Positions 6,796 to 13,801 of a stretch of 13,801 nt of DNA are shown here, piece by piece. The stretch is from contig JALQTF010000049.1 in assembly GCA_023264085.1 (NCBI GenBank), positions 1-13,801 of the forward strand. The letters run 5' to 3'. A program made the position numbers and the translations under genes. This DNA is from Acholeplasmataceae bacterium. Its GTDB lineage: Bacteria > Bacillota_I > Bacilli_A > Acholeplasmatales > Acholeplasmataceae. Below the pieces are notes generated by a model. The model had not been told where the DNA came from. It saw only the letters and a program-made list of their open reading frames with translations, and ran no database searches. Within the stretch, counting starts at the first letter, position 1. Each line of letters opens with the position of its first letter.

Positions 6796-7637
6796 TATAT
6801 CCTTTCGTAAATCGTTTGTTCTAATCTTTCCACGAGCGCTTGATCATTGATTTCATCTAAAATAGGTTTAATATAACCTTTTATAATTAATTTCTCAGCT
6901 TCCATTTTTGTAAGACCACGACTTTGAAGATAATATAATTGTTGGTCTTCAATTTTACCGACAGTTGCACCATGTCCTGCTTTGACGTCATATTCATCAA
7001 TGAGTAGAATAGGATTAACATCTACCATAGAAAAATCAGATAGAATAATACCTTTGAGTGTTTGGAATGCATTTGCTTGTTTCATGCCTTTTTCTATTTT
7101 TTCTACACCGTTTAATGTTACTCGACCATATCCATTAGCAATTCCTACATTATACATGTCGCCATAAGAGTAAGGTGCATTATGTGTCAAGTGAACATCT
7201 ACAGTTTGTTGTTGTTGATCATTGGATACTGCAATTGCATTCACCATGGCACGTGCATTTTGACCATTTAAGTTTACTTTGATATCAACATCTAATGTCT
7301 TTGATAAAAAGCCAGAAATCACATGTAAATTTGCATCTTCAGATACATTGACTATTTGATTCATTACTATTTCAGTTGCTTTTTCTTCTGAAATTAATAC
7401 ATATTTGACATGGCTATTTGGTTGAATATTTAATAATAGATCTACTTGACGTTGATCCAGAGTAAGCGATTCAAATTCAACAATAAAAGTAACCTGACTA
7501 TTAGATTCAACGTTGAAAGCATAGTCGATCTTATCAGATAATTTGATGTGGATTGGTGTTTCAAGAACCGTATTTTTAGGTATCGTAAAGGAATTATCTT
7601 TAAGCCATGTTTGATAGTTTTCTAACAATTGAATCAT
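6795..7637 (-). CDS. sufD: Fe-S assembly protein SufD, short form
   Basis: SufD pairs with SufB and two SufC subunits in the scaffold complex and supports iron acquisition. Only 280 residues are present, against about 420-437 in E. coli and B. subtilis. What remains is the beta-helix core (about 25-205) and the C-terminal SufC-binding helices. The diagnostic stretch DEYDVKAGHGATVGKIEDQQ is at 214-233; His222 aligns with the functionally important E. coli His360. The missing part is the N-terminal helical domain. The start is real: ATG overlaps the sufC stop by 4 bases (ATGA) and there is no room upstream for more SufD. So this is a naturally short protein rather than a sequencing truncation, unless the lost part is encoded elsewhere. 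Confidence 0.92.
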   Translation of the reverse strand: MIQLLENYQTWLKDNSFTIPKNTVLETPIHIKLSDKIDYAFNVESNSQVTFIVEFESLTLDQRQVDLLLNIQPNSHVKYVLISEEKATEIVMNQIVNVSEDANLHVISGFLSKTLDVDIKVNLNGQNARAMVNAIAVSNDQQQQTVDVHLTHNAPYSYGDMYNVGIANGYGRVTLNGVEKIEKGMKQANAFQTLKGIILSDFSMVDVNPILLIDEYDVKAGHGATVGKIEDQQLYYLQSRGLTKMEAEKLIIKGYIKPILDEINDQALVERLEQTIYERI

Positions 7638-8410
7638 TGATTTGCCTCTTGATCAACAAAGTCAATTCCAAGCTCTTCTTTGACCCATTCATATCCTGAT
7701 TGATCAATTTTTTCAATCAACTCTTGTCCACCTGTTAGTACAATTTTACCATCAATCATAATGTGTACATGTGTTGGTTTAATATAATCTAATATACGTT
7801 GATAATGGGTAATTAATATCACACCAAATTGATCTTGTTTGATCATATCTGACACACTATGACCAACGATTCGTAATGCATCAACGTCTAACCCTGAATC
7901 TATTTCATCTAAAATAGCAAATTTAGGTTTCAACATTTTTAATTGTAGGATTTCATTGCGTTTTCTTTCTCCACCAGAAAAACCTTCATTTAAATATCTA
8001 TGTGCTAAATCTTCGCGCATTTTTAAATCTTTAATAGCCCCTTCATATGACATCGCAAAATCAATCAAATTGACATCTTTTCCCGATGTTGCACGCATTG
8101 CTTGTCTCATAAAATCACTATTGGTTACACCTGGTACTTCAGCAGGATATTGCATCGCTAAAAATAAACCAGCACGTGCGCGTTCATCAACTTCCATCTC
8201 AAGAACATCTTCACCATCTAATGTTACATTACCTTCTGTTACTTCGTATTTAGGATTTCCCATGAGTGCGCTTGCAAGTGTGGATTTCCCAGTACCATTT
8301 GGACCCATAATCGCATGGATCTCACCAGATTGTACAGTTAAATCTACACCTTTTAATATGTTTTTATCTTCCACATTGACTTGTAAATTATTGATCACTA
8401 ATTCTGCCAT
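7634..8410 (-). CDS. sufC: Fe-S assembly ATPase SufC
   Basis: SufC is the soluble ABC-type ATPase that drives conformational change in SufBCD during cluster assembly. The 258 residues are standard. Motifs are Walker A GPNGTGKST at 36-44, the Q-loop in LAMQYPAEVPGV (Q87), signature FSGGE at 144-148 followed by RKRNEILQ, Walker B FAILDEID at 164-171 (E169), the SGLD D-loop and the switch histidine H202 in ITHYQRIL. The signature and the DEIDSGLDVDAL run are typical of SufC and not of transporters. Start: AAAGGAGG lies five bases before ATG. It is the first gene of the operon, with its promoter in the intergenic region shared with the divergent membrane-protein gene. It overlaps sufD by 4 bases. 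Confidence 0.98.
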   Translation of the reverse strand: MAELVINNLQVNVEDKNILKGVDLTVQSGEIHAIMGPNGTGKSTLASALMGNPKYEVTEGNVTLDGEDVLEMEVDERARAGLFLAMQYPAEVPGVTNSDFMRQAMRATSGKDVNLIDFAMSYEGAIKDLKMREDLAHRYLNEGFSGGERKRNEILQLKMLKPKFAILDEIDSGLDVDALRIVGHSVSDMIKQDQFGVILITHYQRILDYIKPTHVHIMIDGKIVLTGGQELIEKIDQSGYEWVKEELGIDFVDQEANQ

Positions 8411-8434
8411 GATAGCCTCCTTTTATTCTCATTA

Positions 8435-8463
8435 ATTATATTATAAAATGGCCTTTTTTTAAA
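8435..8463 (-). promoter_or_regulatory. Promoter of the suf operon
   Basis: On the minus strand TTTAAA (8458-8463), a 17-base spacer and TATAAT (8435-8440) lie 24 bases ahead of the sufC start. A second TATAAT (8440-8445) overlaps the first by one base and could give an alternative start. I see no clear palindromic operator and no Fe-S regulator gene nearby. Confidence 0.6.
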
Positions 8464-8489
8464 CTTTTATGCTAATACTAGACTGTGAA

Positions 8490-8518
8490 ATGACATCTAT
8501 GTATAAGTATGGTATGAT
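8490..8518 (+). promoter_or_regulatory. Promoter of the divergent membrane-protein gene
   Basis: ATGACA (8490-8495, five of six matches to TTGACA), a 17-base spacer and TATGAT (8513-8518), with a TG extension (TGGTATGAT), lie 29 bases upstream of the ATG. This is a strong-looking housekeeping promoter, back-to-back with the suf promoter. Confidence 0.7.
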
Positions 8519-8547
8519 GTTAATGAAATGTTTATTTAAGGATAATT

Positions 8548-9471
8548 ATGATCGATAAATCAAAATCAAAACTTATTTTACTAGAATACTCAATACTCAC
8601 CTATTTCGTATTATTTTTATTAAATTTAATCTATGTCAATATCATGGTCACTCGACCTGATACACTTTATTTATCCGATGTCATGTTATGGATTCATTTA
8701 TTTTTTATGATAAGTGGTTATATTTATATTAAATATTTCCAAAAACATAACGATGTTCAATTTGTTGTATCCATATACCGATATGTGTTATTAACGATGT
8801 TAATGTTACATATAATTTATTTTATTAGTGTCTATTTACAATCGTATTTATTGATTGATGAAACACTCATCATTATTAGAGATAAAATACTGAGAGGAAA
8901 CCCTGCACTTATTTTAGATTTCTCTAATGTGAATTATACGACCTTATCTTATGTTACTGGGTTACTTCAAGGTATTAATTCACCTCTCATTTTACTTTTT
9001 TTAACACTATGGACAGCGCGTTTATACTACACAGCCAATCACATGCAACAGGTTGAAGAGACACCAAAAAAATATGATTATTTCTTATTTCCATTAGCGA
9101 TTCCTATTTTTTGGTTTTTGTTAGTCGTTGCAAGTTTCTTATCTATTAATTTATTGACTATACGTTATGACGTTTTACAATCACTTGAAATGTTTATGAG
9201 TATGATTTTCTTTAGTGCCTCACTCATTGGGTTTTTAGTAAGTTATGCTTGGTTTAAAAGAAAAAATATGCCTTCTAAACCTTCTCAAATGACATCTTTG
9301 CATCGTTTTTTATCATTATTATTGTTACCTTTAATCATTCTTTCGTTATTGCTACTCATGTATCATGTGCTTACAAACTTTCAAACATATCGTATATATT
9401 CCGTTTTAGCATCCATAGGTATCATTTTAATACTGAGTATATTCCATTTAAGATTAAGAAGACTCGATTAA
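8548..9471 (+). CDS. Unrecognised polytopic membrane protein, about eight helices
   Basis: I do not recognise the family. The 307-residue protein is strongly hydrophobic, with likely membrane helices near residues 14-33, 42-62, 76-97, 135-157, 177-200, 212-233, 253-274 and 283-300. The longest non-membrane loop (about 98-134) contains LRGNPALILDFSN. Positively charged loops (KYFQKH at 62-67, FKRKN at 236-240) and the basic tail LRLRRLD suggest N- and C-termini inside. There is no cleavable signal peptide or known transporter motif. The start has AAGGA five bases upstream and a good promoter of its own, and the gene ends at a terminator shared with the opposite operon. It is the only plus-strand gene. 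Base usage looks like its neighbours, so there is no sign of recent transfer. A role in transport or sensing would be a guess. Confidence 0.85.
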   Translation: MIDKSKSKLILLEYSILTYFVLFLLNLIYVNIMVTRPDTLYLSDVMLWIHLFFMISGYIYIKYFQKHNDVQFVVSIYRYVLLTMLMLHIIYFISVYLQSYLLIDETLIIIRDKILRGNPALILDFSNVNYTTLSYVTGLLQGINSPLILLFLTLWTARLYYTANHMQQVEETPKKYDYFLFPLAIPIFWFLLVVASFLSINLLTIRYDVLQSLEMFMSMIFFSASLIGFLVSYAWFKRKNMPSKPSQMTSLHRFLSLLLLPLIILSLLLLMYHVLTNFQTYRIYSVLASIGIILILSIFHLRLRRLD

Positions 9472-9495
9472 AAAAACACCGCTTAGGTGTTTTTT
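9471..9495. terminator. Bidirectional terminator between convergent genes
   Basis: A 10-bp stem (AAAAAACACC at 9471-9480 with 9486-9495) with loop GCTTA has a T-run on each strand. It ends the plus-strand membrane gene and, on the minus strand, the opp-linked operon. Its outermost bases touch the stop codons of both genes. Confidence 0.9.
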
Positions 9496-10229
9496 TATTT
9501 TAACGATTCATAAATACTATTTAAATGTAGTTCATAATAAGACGATGGTCGATAGGATTTAGATGCCAACATCAATGCAATTTTAGGGTTTTCAACAATG
9601 CCTATATTAATGGTTGAAACAATATGTTTATCGGTTTTAATAAAGATGATTTCGTTAATGCTTTCTTTTTCTTTTTCATCAAATGTATGAATTTCTTTAT
9701 ATTGAGAAATGAGTAGACGATCGATCCTTTTTTTATCTTCTGTTTGAGATTTAAATTGGATGTCGTTAATTAATGCATCTACTTTTTCTTGATAGTATGC
9801 ATTATTTGCATCAAAATGAATCACTGCTACATATAATATATGATGCTGAAAAATTTTCCTAATTTGTTGATCTTTTTCAATTTTTATTAGAACAACAAAT
9901 GTTTGATCAGTATAATGTAGTTGATATCCTTGTTTATTTAATTTTTTTTGAATATCAACCATTGTCACTGATGATTTTAAATCAATGGGATCGATGACAT
10001 CCTTTCTAATTTGGTCGATGTAGTTTTGATGAATAATTAAATATAGTTTCTTTTTAAATCGATAACTTAATATGAGTAACAAGAACATCAAAGAAAATAT
10101 TATAAGATACACCCATTGTGATTGAATGAATACATAAGATAAAATAGCTACACTTACGGTAGCTATAATTAATAAAATGTATAAAATATAATATTTTAAA
10201 AATGGTGAAAACACTTTTTTATCGTCCAT
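9495..10229 (-). CDS. Unrecognised two-helix membrane protein with cytoplasmic domain
   Basis: I do not recognise the family. The 244 residues have two N-terminal membrane helices (about 12-34 and 37-56), with a very short turn between them, so both ends are likely on the same side, probably the cytoplasm because of the RFKKK that follows. Residues 60-244 form a soluble mixed alpha/beta domain rich in Lys, Ile and Asp. There are no cysteines and no obvious catalytic motif. The start is supported by GAGG upstream and by an 11-base overlap with the DUF3899-like gene. It is the last gene of the run starting with opp and stops at the bidirectional terminator, so it is probably co-expressed with the transporter. 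Whether it acts with the transporter is unknown. Confidence 0.8.
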   Translation of the reverse strand: MDDKKVFSPFLKYYILYILLIIATVSVAILSYVFIQSQWVYLIIFSLMFLLLILSYRFKKKLYLIIHQNYIDQIRKDVIDPIDLKSSVTMVDIQKKLNKQGYQLHYTDQTFVVLIKIEKDQQIRKIFQHHILYVAVIHFDANNAYYQEKVDALINDIQFKSQTEDKKRIDRLLISQYKEIHTFDEKEKESINEIIFIKTDKHIVSTINIGIVENPKIALMLASKSYRPSSYYELHLNSIYESLK

Positions 10230-10590
10230 TCATAACAACCTCTGAAAGAATACCAGCAATGATGATGACACTTAAACTCGCAATCAAGACTTCTCCAAAG
10301 AACGTATGATTAGGTTCACCACCTGTTTTGGTTTCTTCAAAATCTTTAAATGAAGGATAGAGTTTTCTATAACTAGGTGTAATAAGTACTCTAAATGCAT
10401 ACCTAAATCCATAAAAAAGTCTAAATGCTTGAGAGATTGCGACAATAGAAGGCATACCTATAATGACACCTACAACAAAGAAATGGTCTGAAAGATTCGC
10501 CATGCTAAAAGGTAAGCCTCTAAAAAAGATAATGAGTAGTGCTAGGACAATTTCAAGTATGAAAATCGTCAATAATCTAATAATTTTCAT
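10219..10590 (-). CDS. Small membrane protein, DUF3899-like
   Basis: The 123 residues have three likely membrane helices (about 5-23, 36-56 and 101-118) and a basic, aromatic-rich central loop (60-98). The ANLSDHFFVVGVIIG segment followed by a GFRYAFR stretch resembles small Firmicute membrane proteins annotated as DUF3899. That match is from memory and not certain; no function is known for that family. The ATG shares one base with the oppF stop (TAATG), and the end overlaps the next gene by 11 bases, so it is translated as part of the opp operon. Similar length and layout to DUF3899 proteins suggest it is intact. Confidence 0.75.
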   Translation of the reverse strand: MKIIRLLTIFILEIVLALLIIFFRGLPFSMANLSDHFFVVGVIIGMPSIVAISQAFRLFYGFRYAFRVLITPSYRKLYPSFKDFEETKTGGEPNHTFFGEVLIASLSVIIIAGILSEVVMNGR

Positions 10591-11957
10591 TATTTTAATA
10601 ATTTTTTATATTTTTCAAATTCTTCTGTATTACACAATACAAAATGGTCTGGTTCAATTTCTCTTAATGTCGGTTGCTCTTTTGAATAATCATGAGCCGC
10701 AAGAGGATTATATCTTTTAGAAGCTTGACGACGTTGTTCATAAAGTGGATCTGGAAGCGGAATTGAATCAAGCAATGAAAGTGTATACGGATGCATTGGA
10801 TGACTGAAGATTTTTTCTTTATCACCAATTTCAACAATTTTTCCAAAATACATCACTGCTAAACGGTCAGAAAAATACTTAACAACAGATAAATCATGCG
10901 CAATAAATAATATTGTGATACCTTTGTTTTCTCTTAACTCATTCAATAAGTTGATAATATGTGCACGAATCGATACATCAAGTGCCGAAATCGGTTCATC
11001 CGCAATAATAAATGATGGTTCTACAACAAGTGATCTTGCAATACCGATACGTTGACGTTGACCACCACTAAATTCATGTGGATAACGACTCGCGTGCTCA
11101 GCAACGAGACCAACAGTTTCTAAGGCTTCTTTTACACGTTGATCAATAAGCTCTTCATTTTTAAATCCATTAATGCGTAAACCTTCTGCAATAATTTCTT
11201 TGACGGTCATACGAGGATTGAGTGAAGCAATAGGATCTTGGAAAATCATTTGCATTTTACGCATTAAAAGTTTATTCTTATGAATCAGTTGATATTTAAG
11301 ATTTTGAACATCTTGTTTTTGACGTAATTTACTTAATGCCAGTTCTTTTTTGGCTTCTTTTAAAGCGCTTTGTGTTTCTTTAAATACCTCTTTTTGATCA
11401 CTATCTTTATTATCTAGTGATGATAATGTGTCCGTTAAAGAAGTAATTCTTGCATTCGCATCTTCGATTCTTTGAGCATATTTTTGAATAATATCTTGAT
11501 ATTCTTGAAAACTTTCAATATCTTTAATCGCTTTTTTACCATTTTCATCAATGATATTTTCAAAATTATTATCTCTTTTTGCCTTTTTTAAGGTTTGTTT
11601 TTCGAGTAATAGTTTTTCATTATATGCTTCTTGAGTAAGATTGCCTAATTCAAGTTCTTGCTTTAAGACTTGTACATTTTCTTTATACGTCTTTTTAGCT
11701 GCTTTAACATCACTTAAAACTCTTGTATCATGAAAAAAGACTTCACCACCACTAGACTTATAAAGTTTGATAATGGTTCTTCCTGTTGTGGTTTTACCAC
11801 ATCCAGATTCACCAACAAGTGAAAAAACTTCACCTTTTTTAATTTCAAAAGATACGTCATCAACTGCTTTAACAACGATTTTATTTTTACCAAAACCAGA
11901 TTTAAAGTACTGTTTTAGCCCTTCAACACGTAAAATTGTTTCTCTATTATCTGCCAT
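10590..11957 (-). CDS. oppF: Oligopeptide ABC transporter ATPase OppF with a coiled-coil insertion
   Basis: OppF is one of the two ATPases that power peptide import through OppB/OppC. Motifs are Walker A GESGCGKTT at 49-57, Q-loop Q240 in MIFQDPIASLNPRMTV, signature FSGGQRQR at 296-303, Walker B FIIADEP at 316-322 (E321), switch H354 and a C-terminal Opp tail (LREIEPDHFVLCN). At 455 residues it is far longer than usual OppF (about 310-330). The excess lies between the strand GGEVFFHD (70-77) and KLLMRKMQMIFQD (229-241). There, about 150 highly charged residues with long helical and coiled-coil character replace a normal linker of about 20. The flanking motifs stay in frame, so it is a true insertion. 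ATG shares one base with the oppD stop (TAATG). It is co-transcribed with oppD and the two membrane genes downstream. The exact peptide preference cannot be read. Confidence 0.94.
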   Translation of the reverse strand: MADNRETILRVEGLKQYFKSGFGKNKIVVKAVDDVSFEIKKGEVFSLVGESGCGKTTTGRTIIKLYKSSGGEVFFHDTRVLSDVKAAKKTYKENVQVLKQELELGNLTQEAYNEKLLLEKQTLKKAKRDNNFENIIDENGKKAIKDIESFQEYQDIIQKYAQRIEDANARITSLTDTLSSLDNKDSDQKEVFKETQSALKEAKKELALSKLRQKQDVQNLKYQLIHKNKLLMRKMQMIFQDPIASLNPRMTVKEIIAEGLRINGFKNEELIDQRVKEALETVGLVAEHASRYPHEFSGGQRQRIGIARSLVVEPSFIIADEPISALDVSIRAHIINLLNELRENKGITILFIAHDLSVVKYFSDRLAVMYFGKIVEIGDKEKIFSHPMHPYTLSLLDSIPLPDPLYEQRRQASKRYNPLAAHDYSKEQPTLREIEPDHFVLCNTEEFEKYKKLLK

Positions 11958-13486
11958 TATGCTTGCGCTCCTTTACTTTGTTGAAACGCTTTTTCTTGCG
12001 CTTTATATTTTTCAATACGGTCTTTTACAATCACCGGCATGTCAACTTTTGGTGCATCTTCATGTAGTAACCATGTTGCTGCATAATGATTGTCTGAAAT
12101 TTTAAAGAACGGCGGTTGTTCTTCAAAATCTATTTTAAGTGCAAATTGATTTCTATCTGCGAACGCATCTCCTTTAGGTGGATATAACATATCCGGAGGT
12201 GTCCCTGGAATTGATAATAATTTTTCTTTTGTATCTAAATCAGGCACACTTGATAATAACGCCCATGTATATGGATGTTTAGGATTATAGAAAATATCTT
12301 CTGATGTACCATATTCTACGATTTTACCTGCATACATGACAGCTACACGGTCGGCAACGTTTGCAACAACACCTAAATCATGCGTAATGAAAATAACAGA
12401 GAGATCTCTTTGCTTTTTCAAATTTTTAATAAGATTTAGAATTTGCCCTTGAATCGTTACATCAAGAGCAGTTGTTGGTTCATCACATATCAATACTTCT
12501 GGATCAGCCATGAGTGCAATTGCAATCACCACACGTTGTCTCATCCCACCAGAAAATTGAAATGGATATTGATTAAATCTTTTTTCCGGTTCTGGAATAC
12601 CAACTTCATTCATAATTTCAATCGCACGTTCATAAGCTTCTTTTTTTGTCACATGAAGTTTTCTTTTAAAGTTTTCGCGATTGTTACGAATGTCTTCTTT
12701 GACTTTGTTCACATTTTTTAATTGATTTGAATAATCTTCAGAGTCTTTAGTAAATGTTTCTAATAATTTCTTTTGTTCAGCAAGATTTGATTTTAATGAT
12801 TGTAATTCAACTTTTTCATCAGCTTTAATTTGAGCAACATCCGCTTTAACAATTGTTTTCGCTTCTTCCTTTTTCTCAATGTATTTCTTCTTAAATGAAG
12901 GAATCTCAGCTTTTATCTCTGAAAGTTTTACTTTTAATTCTGTTTTAATTGATGCGATTTGCGTCTTTTTATCCTGCTTAGAAATTGTATCATCCAGTTG
13001 AATTTCAAAGATTCTAGTTTTCGCATTTTTACGTGCTAAATCCAATTCTTTTTTCTTGTTTAAATATTCATAGTATTCTGTGTGATACATATCAACCATT
13101 TTGTTTTTAATACGGTCACCATTGATAAGCATCGCTTCAGTAATTTGTTTTCCAATTTTCATCGTAGGATTTAAACTTGATAAAGGGTCTTGGAAAATCA
13201 TTCCAATTTTATTACCACGAATCGCATGAAAGTTCGCTTCAGAAAGCTTCGCTAAATCTTGTTCACGATATAAAATAGAGCCATCGTCAATAATACCATT
13301 ACCTGCTAAAATACCCATGATTGCACGGTTTGTTACAGATTTACCAGATCCAGACTCACCTACAATTGCAAGTGTTTCGCCTTTGTATAAATCAAAAGAT
13401 ATTTCTCTAACGGCACGTACTAAACCATTTGGTGTGCGGAATGAAATTTTTAAATTATTTACTTCTAGTACTTTTTCTTTTTTCAT
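11957..13486 (-). CDS. oppD: Oligopeptide ABC transporter ATPase OppD with a coiled-coil insertion
   Basis: OppD is the partner ATPase of OppF. Motifs are Walker A GESGSGKS at 43-50, Q-loop Q99 in MIFQDPLSSLNPTMK, signature FSGGMRQR at 311-318, Walker B VLICDEP at 331-337 (E336), switch H369 and the Opp C-terminal region with IPGTPPDMLYPP (426-437). At 509 residues it exceeds the usual 330-360. The excess is about 150 residues (roughly 128-280) of Lys/Glu-rich helix and coiled coil. It lies after the Q-loop in the helical subdomain, a different place from the insertion in OppF. The four C-terminal cysteines that bind a 4Fe-4S cluster in many OppD proteins are Asp440, Asn446, Asp453 and Thr471 here. 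I recall this as usual for the lactic-acid-bacterial OppD type. Its ATG shares one base with the oppC stop. Confidence 0.95.
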   Translation of the reverse strand: MKKEKVLEVNNLKISFRTPNGLVRAVREISFDLYKGETLAIVGESGSGKSVTNRAIMGILAGNGIIDDGSILYREQDLAKLSEANFHAIRGNKIGMIFQDPLSSLNPTMKIGKQITEAMLINGDRIKNKMVDMYHTEYYEYLNKKKELDLARKNAKTRIFEIQLDDTISKQDKKTQIASIKTELKVKLSEIKAEIPSFKKKYIEKKEEAKTIVKADVAQIKADEKVELQSLKSNLAEQKKLLETFTKDSEDYSNQLKNVNKVKEDIRNNRENFKRKLHVTKKEAYERAIEIMNEVGIPEPEKRFNQYPFQFSGGMRQRVVIAIALMADPEVLICDEPTTALDVTIQGQILNLIKNLKKQRDLSVIFITHDLGVVANVADRVAVMYAGKIVEYGTSEDIFYNPKHPYTWALLSSVPDLDTKEKLLSIPGTPPDMLYPPKGDAFADRNQFALKIDFEEQPPFFKISDNHYAATWLLHEDAPKVDMPVIVKDRIEKYKAQEKAFQQSKGAQA

Positions 13487-13801
13487 TATTCGCTACCTCT
13501 TAACTGTGGATTGAGTGCATCACGGAGGGCATTACCAAACATGTTAAAAGTAATCATCAATATTGCGACGATGAGTGCAGGGAAAATAACTAACCATAAA
13601 TTGCCTGCAAAAATTTGTTGTTGACCATCGTTTAATATGACACCAATCGATGTCCCTGTAAGTTCAATTGGTCCTAATGTTAATGTTTGACCATTACCAA
13701 TACCAAAACCTAAGAAGGATAAGTTTACTTCTAAGAAAATAACCGATGGGATTGCTAAGACGACACGTGTCACAATCGTTCCTAATGCATTCGGTAAAAT
13801 G
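13486..13801 (-). CDS. oppC: Oligopeptide ABC transporter permease OppC, 5' end outside window
   Basis: The last 104 residues of the permease are present; the frame is open to the window edge, starting with ILPNALGTIVTRVVLAIPSV. This is the end of the EAA-loop region (HILPN in the family), followed by the helices that carry FLEVNLSFLGFG and LWLVIFPALIVAILMITFN and the closing ALRDALNPQLRG, all typical of OppC/DppC. OppC and OppB form the membrane channel. The loop after LSFLGFG is about ten residues longer than in typical OppC and lacks the usual Trp-Gly. An internal GTG at 13773 is not the start. The stop shares one base with the oppD ATG. The operon promoter lies upstream of the window. Confidence 0.92.
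   Translation of the reverse strand, partial: ILPNALGTIVTRVVLAIPSVIFLEVNLSFLGFGIGNGQTLTLGPIELTGTSIGVILNDGQQQIFAGNLWLVIFPALIVAILMITFNMFGNALRDALNPQLRGSE

Noticed and set aside
10820..11730. OppF insertion as a frameshift or gene-fusion artefact
   Set aside because: The frame is continuous, motifs on both sides are intact, base composition matches its surroundings, and OppD shows a comparable insertion.
12077..12168. Loss of the four C-terminal cluster-binding cysteines in OppD as a novelty
   Set aside because: The pattern with Asp, Asn, Asp and Thr at these positions is, as far as I recall, normal in lactic-acid-bacterial OppD, so it is a subtype trait rather than a new loss.
13771..13773. 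GTG at 13773 as the start of a 95-residue protein
   Set aside because: The frame continues upstream to the window edge with permease-like sequence (ILPNALGTI), so this is an internal valine of a cut OppC.
1..13801. Use of the mycoplasma genetic code (TGA as Trp)
   Set aside because: sufC, sufU and the ComK-like gene end sensibly at TGA with the next gene overlapping or following closely, and conserved tryptophans are encoded by TGG.
1..13801. Mobile element, phage, toxin-antitoxin, CRISPR or structured RNA (riboswitch, T-box)
   Set aside because: No transposase-like frames, terminal repeats, spaced direct repeats or long structured leaders are visible. The non-coding gaps are all under 140 bases and hold only promoters and terminators.

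Overview
The window is AT-rich chromosomal DNA with almost all genes on the minus strand. The gene set looks like a low-GC Firmicute or Tenericute, most likely an Acholeplasma-type mollicute or a close relative. The Suf genes have the Bacilli order sufC-sufD-sufS-sufU-sufB. Shine-Dalgarno sites are AAGGAG-like. TGA acts as a true stop (ends of sufC, sufU and the ComK-like gene) and Trp is encoded by TGG, so the mycoplasma/spiroplasma code 4 does not apply. The genus is an inference.

Layout from right to left, the direction of most transcription. (1) 13801-9495 is an oligopeptide ABC transporter operon: the 3' end of oppC, then oppD and oppF, followed by two small membrane-protein genes (a DUF3899-like protein and an unrecognised two-helix protein). 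Each junction overlaps, so this reads as one translationally coupled unit. It ends at a bidirectional terminator shared with a convergent plus-strand gene. (2) 8548-9471 (+) is an unrecognised membrane protein with about eight helices and its own good promoter, divergent from suf. (3) 8410-3748 is the complete suf iron-sulfur assembly operon, with a promoter upstream of sufC and a strong hairpin terminator after sufB. (4) 3683-1889 holds a regulator with a PucR-type C-terminal HTH, then a stand-alone UgpC/MsmX/MalK-type sugar-import ATPase. The ATPase promoter carries a CcpA/LacI-type operator candidate and a separate upstream palindrome. The ATPase gene ends in a terminator that overlaps its stop codon. 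(5) 1868-1455 encodes a small protein that looks like a divergent member of the ComK competence-regulator family. (6) 1388-1 is phosphoglycerate kinase with an extended -10 promoter, followed with a one-base stop/start overlap by the N-terminal half of an XRE-type HTH regulator that runs off the window.

The window is mainly housekeeping: glycolysis, Fe-S assembly, and peptide and sugar import. The unusual points are the following. OppD and OppF each carry a highly charged, coiled-coil-like insertion of roughly 125-150 residues, at two different places in the ATPase fold. A ComK-like protein sits beside pgk. The UgpC promoter has several overlapping elements. SufD is very short. The opp operon is extended by two uncharacterised membrane proteins. 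I see no mobile element, phage gene, CRISPR array, tRNA or rRNA. No stretch over 300 bases lacks a gene.
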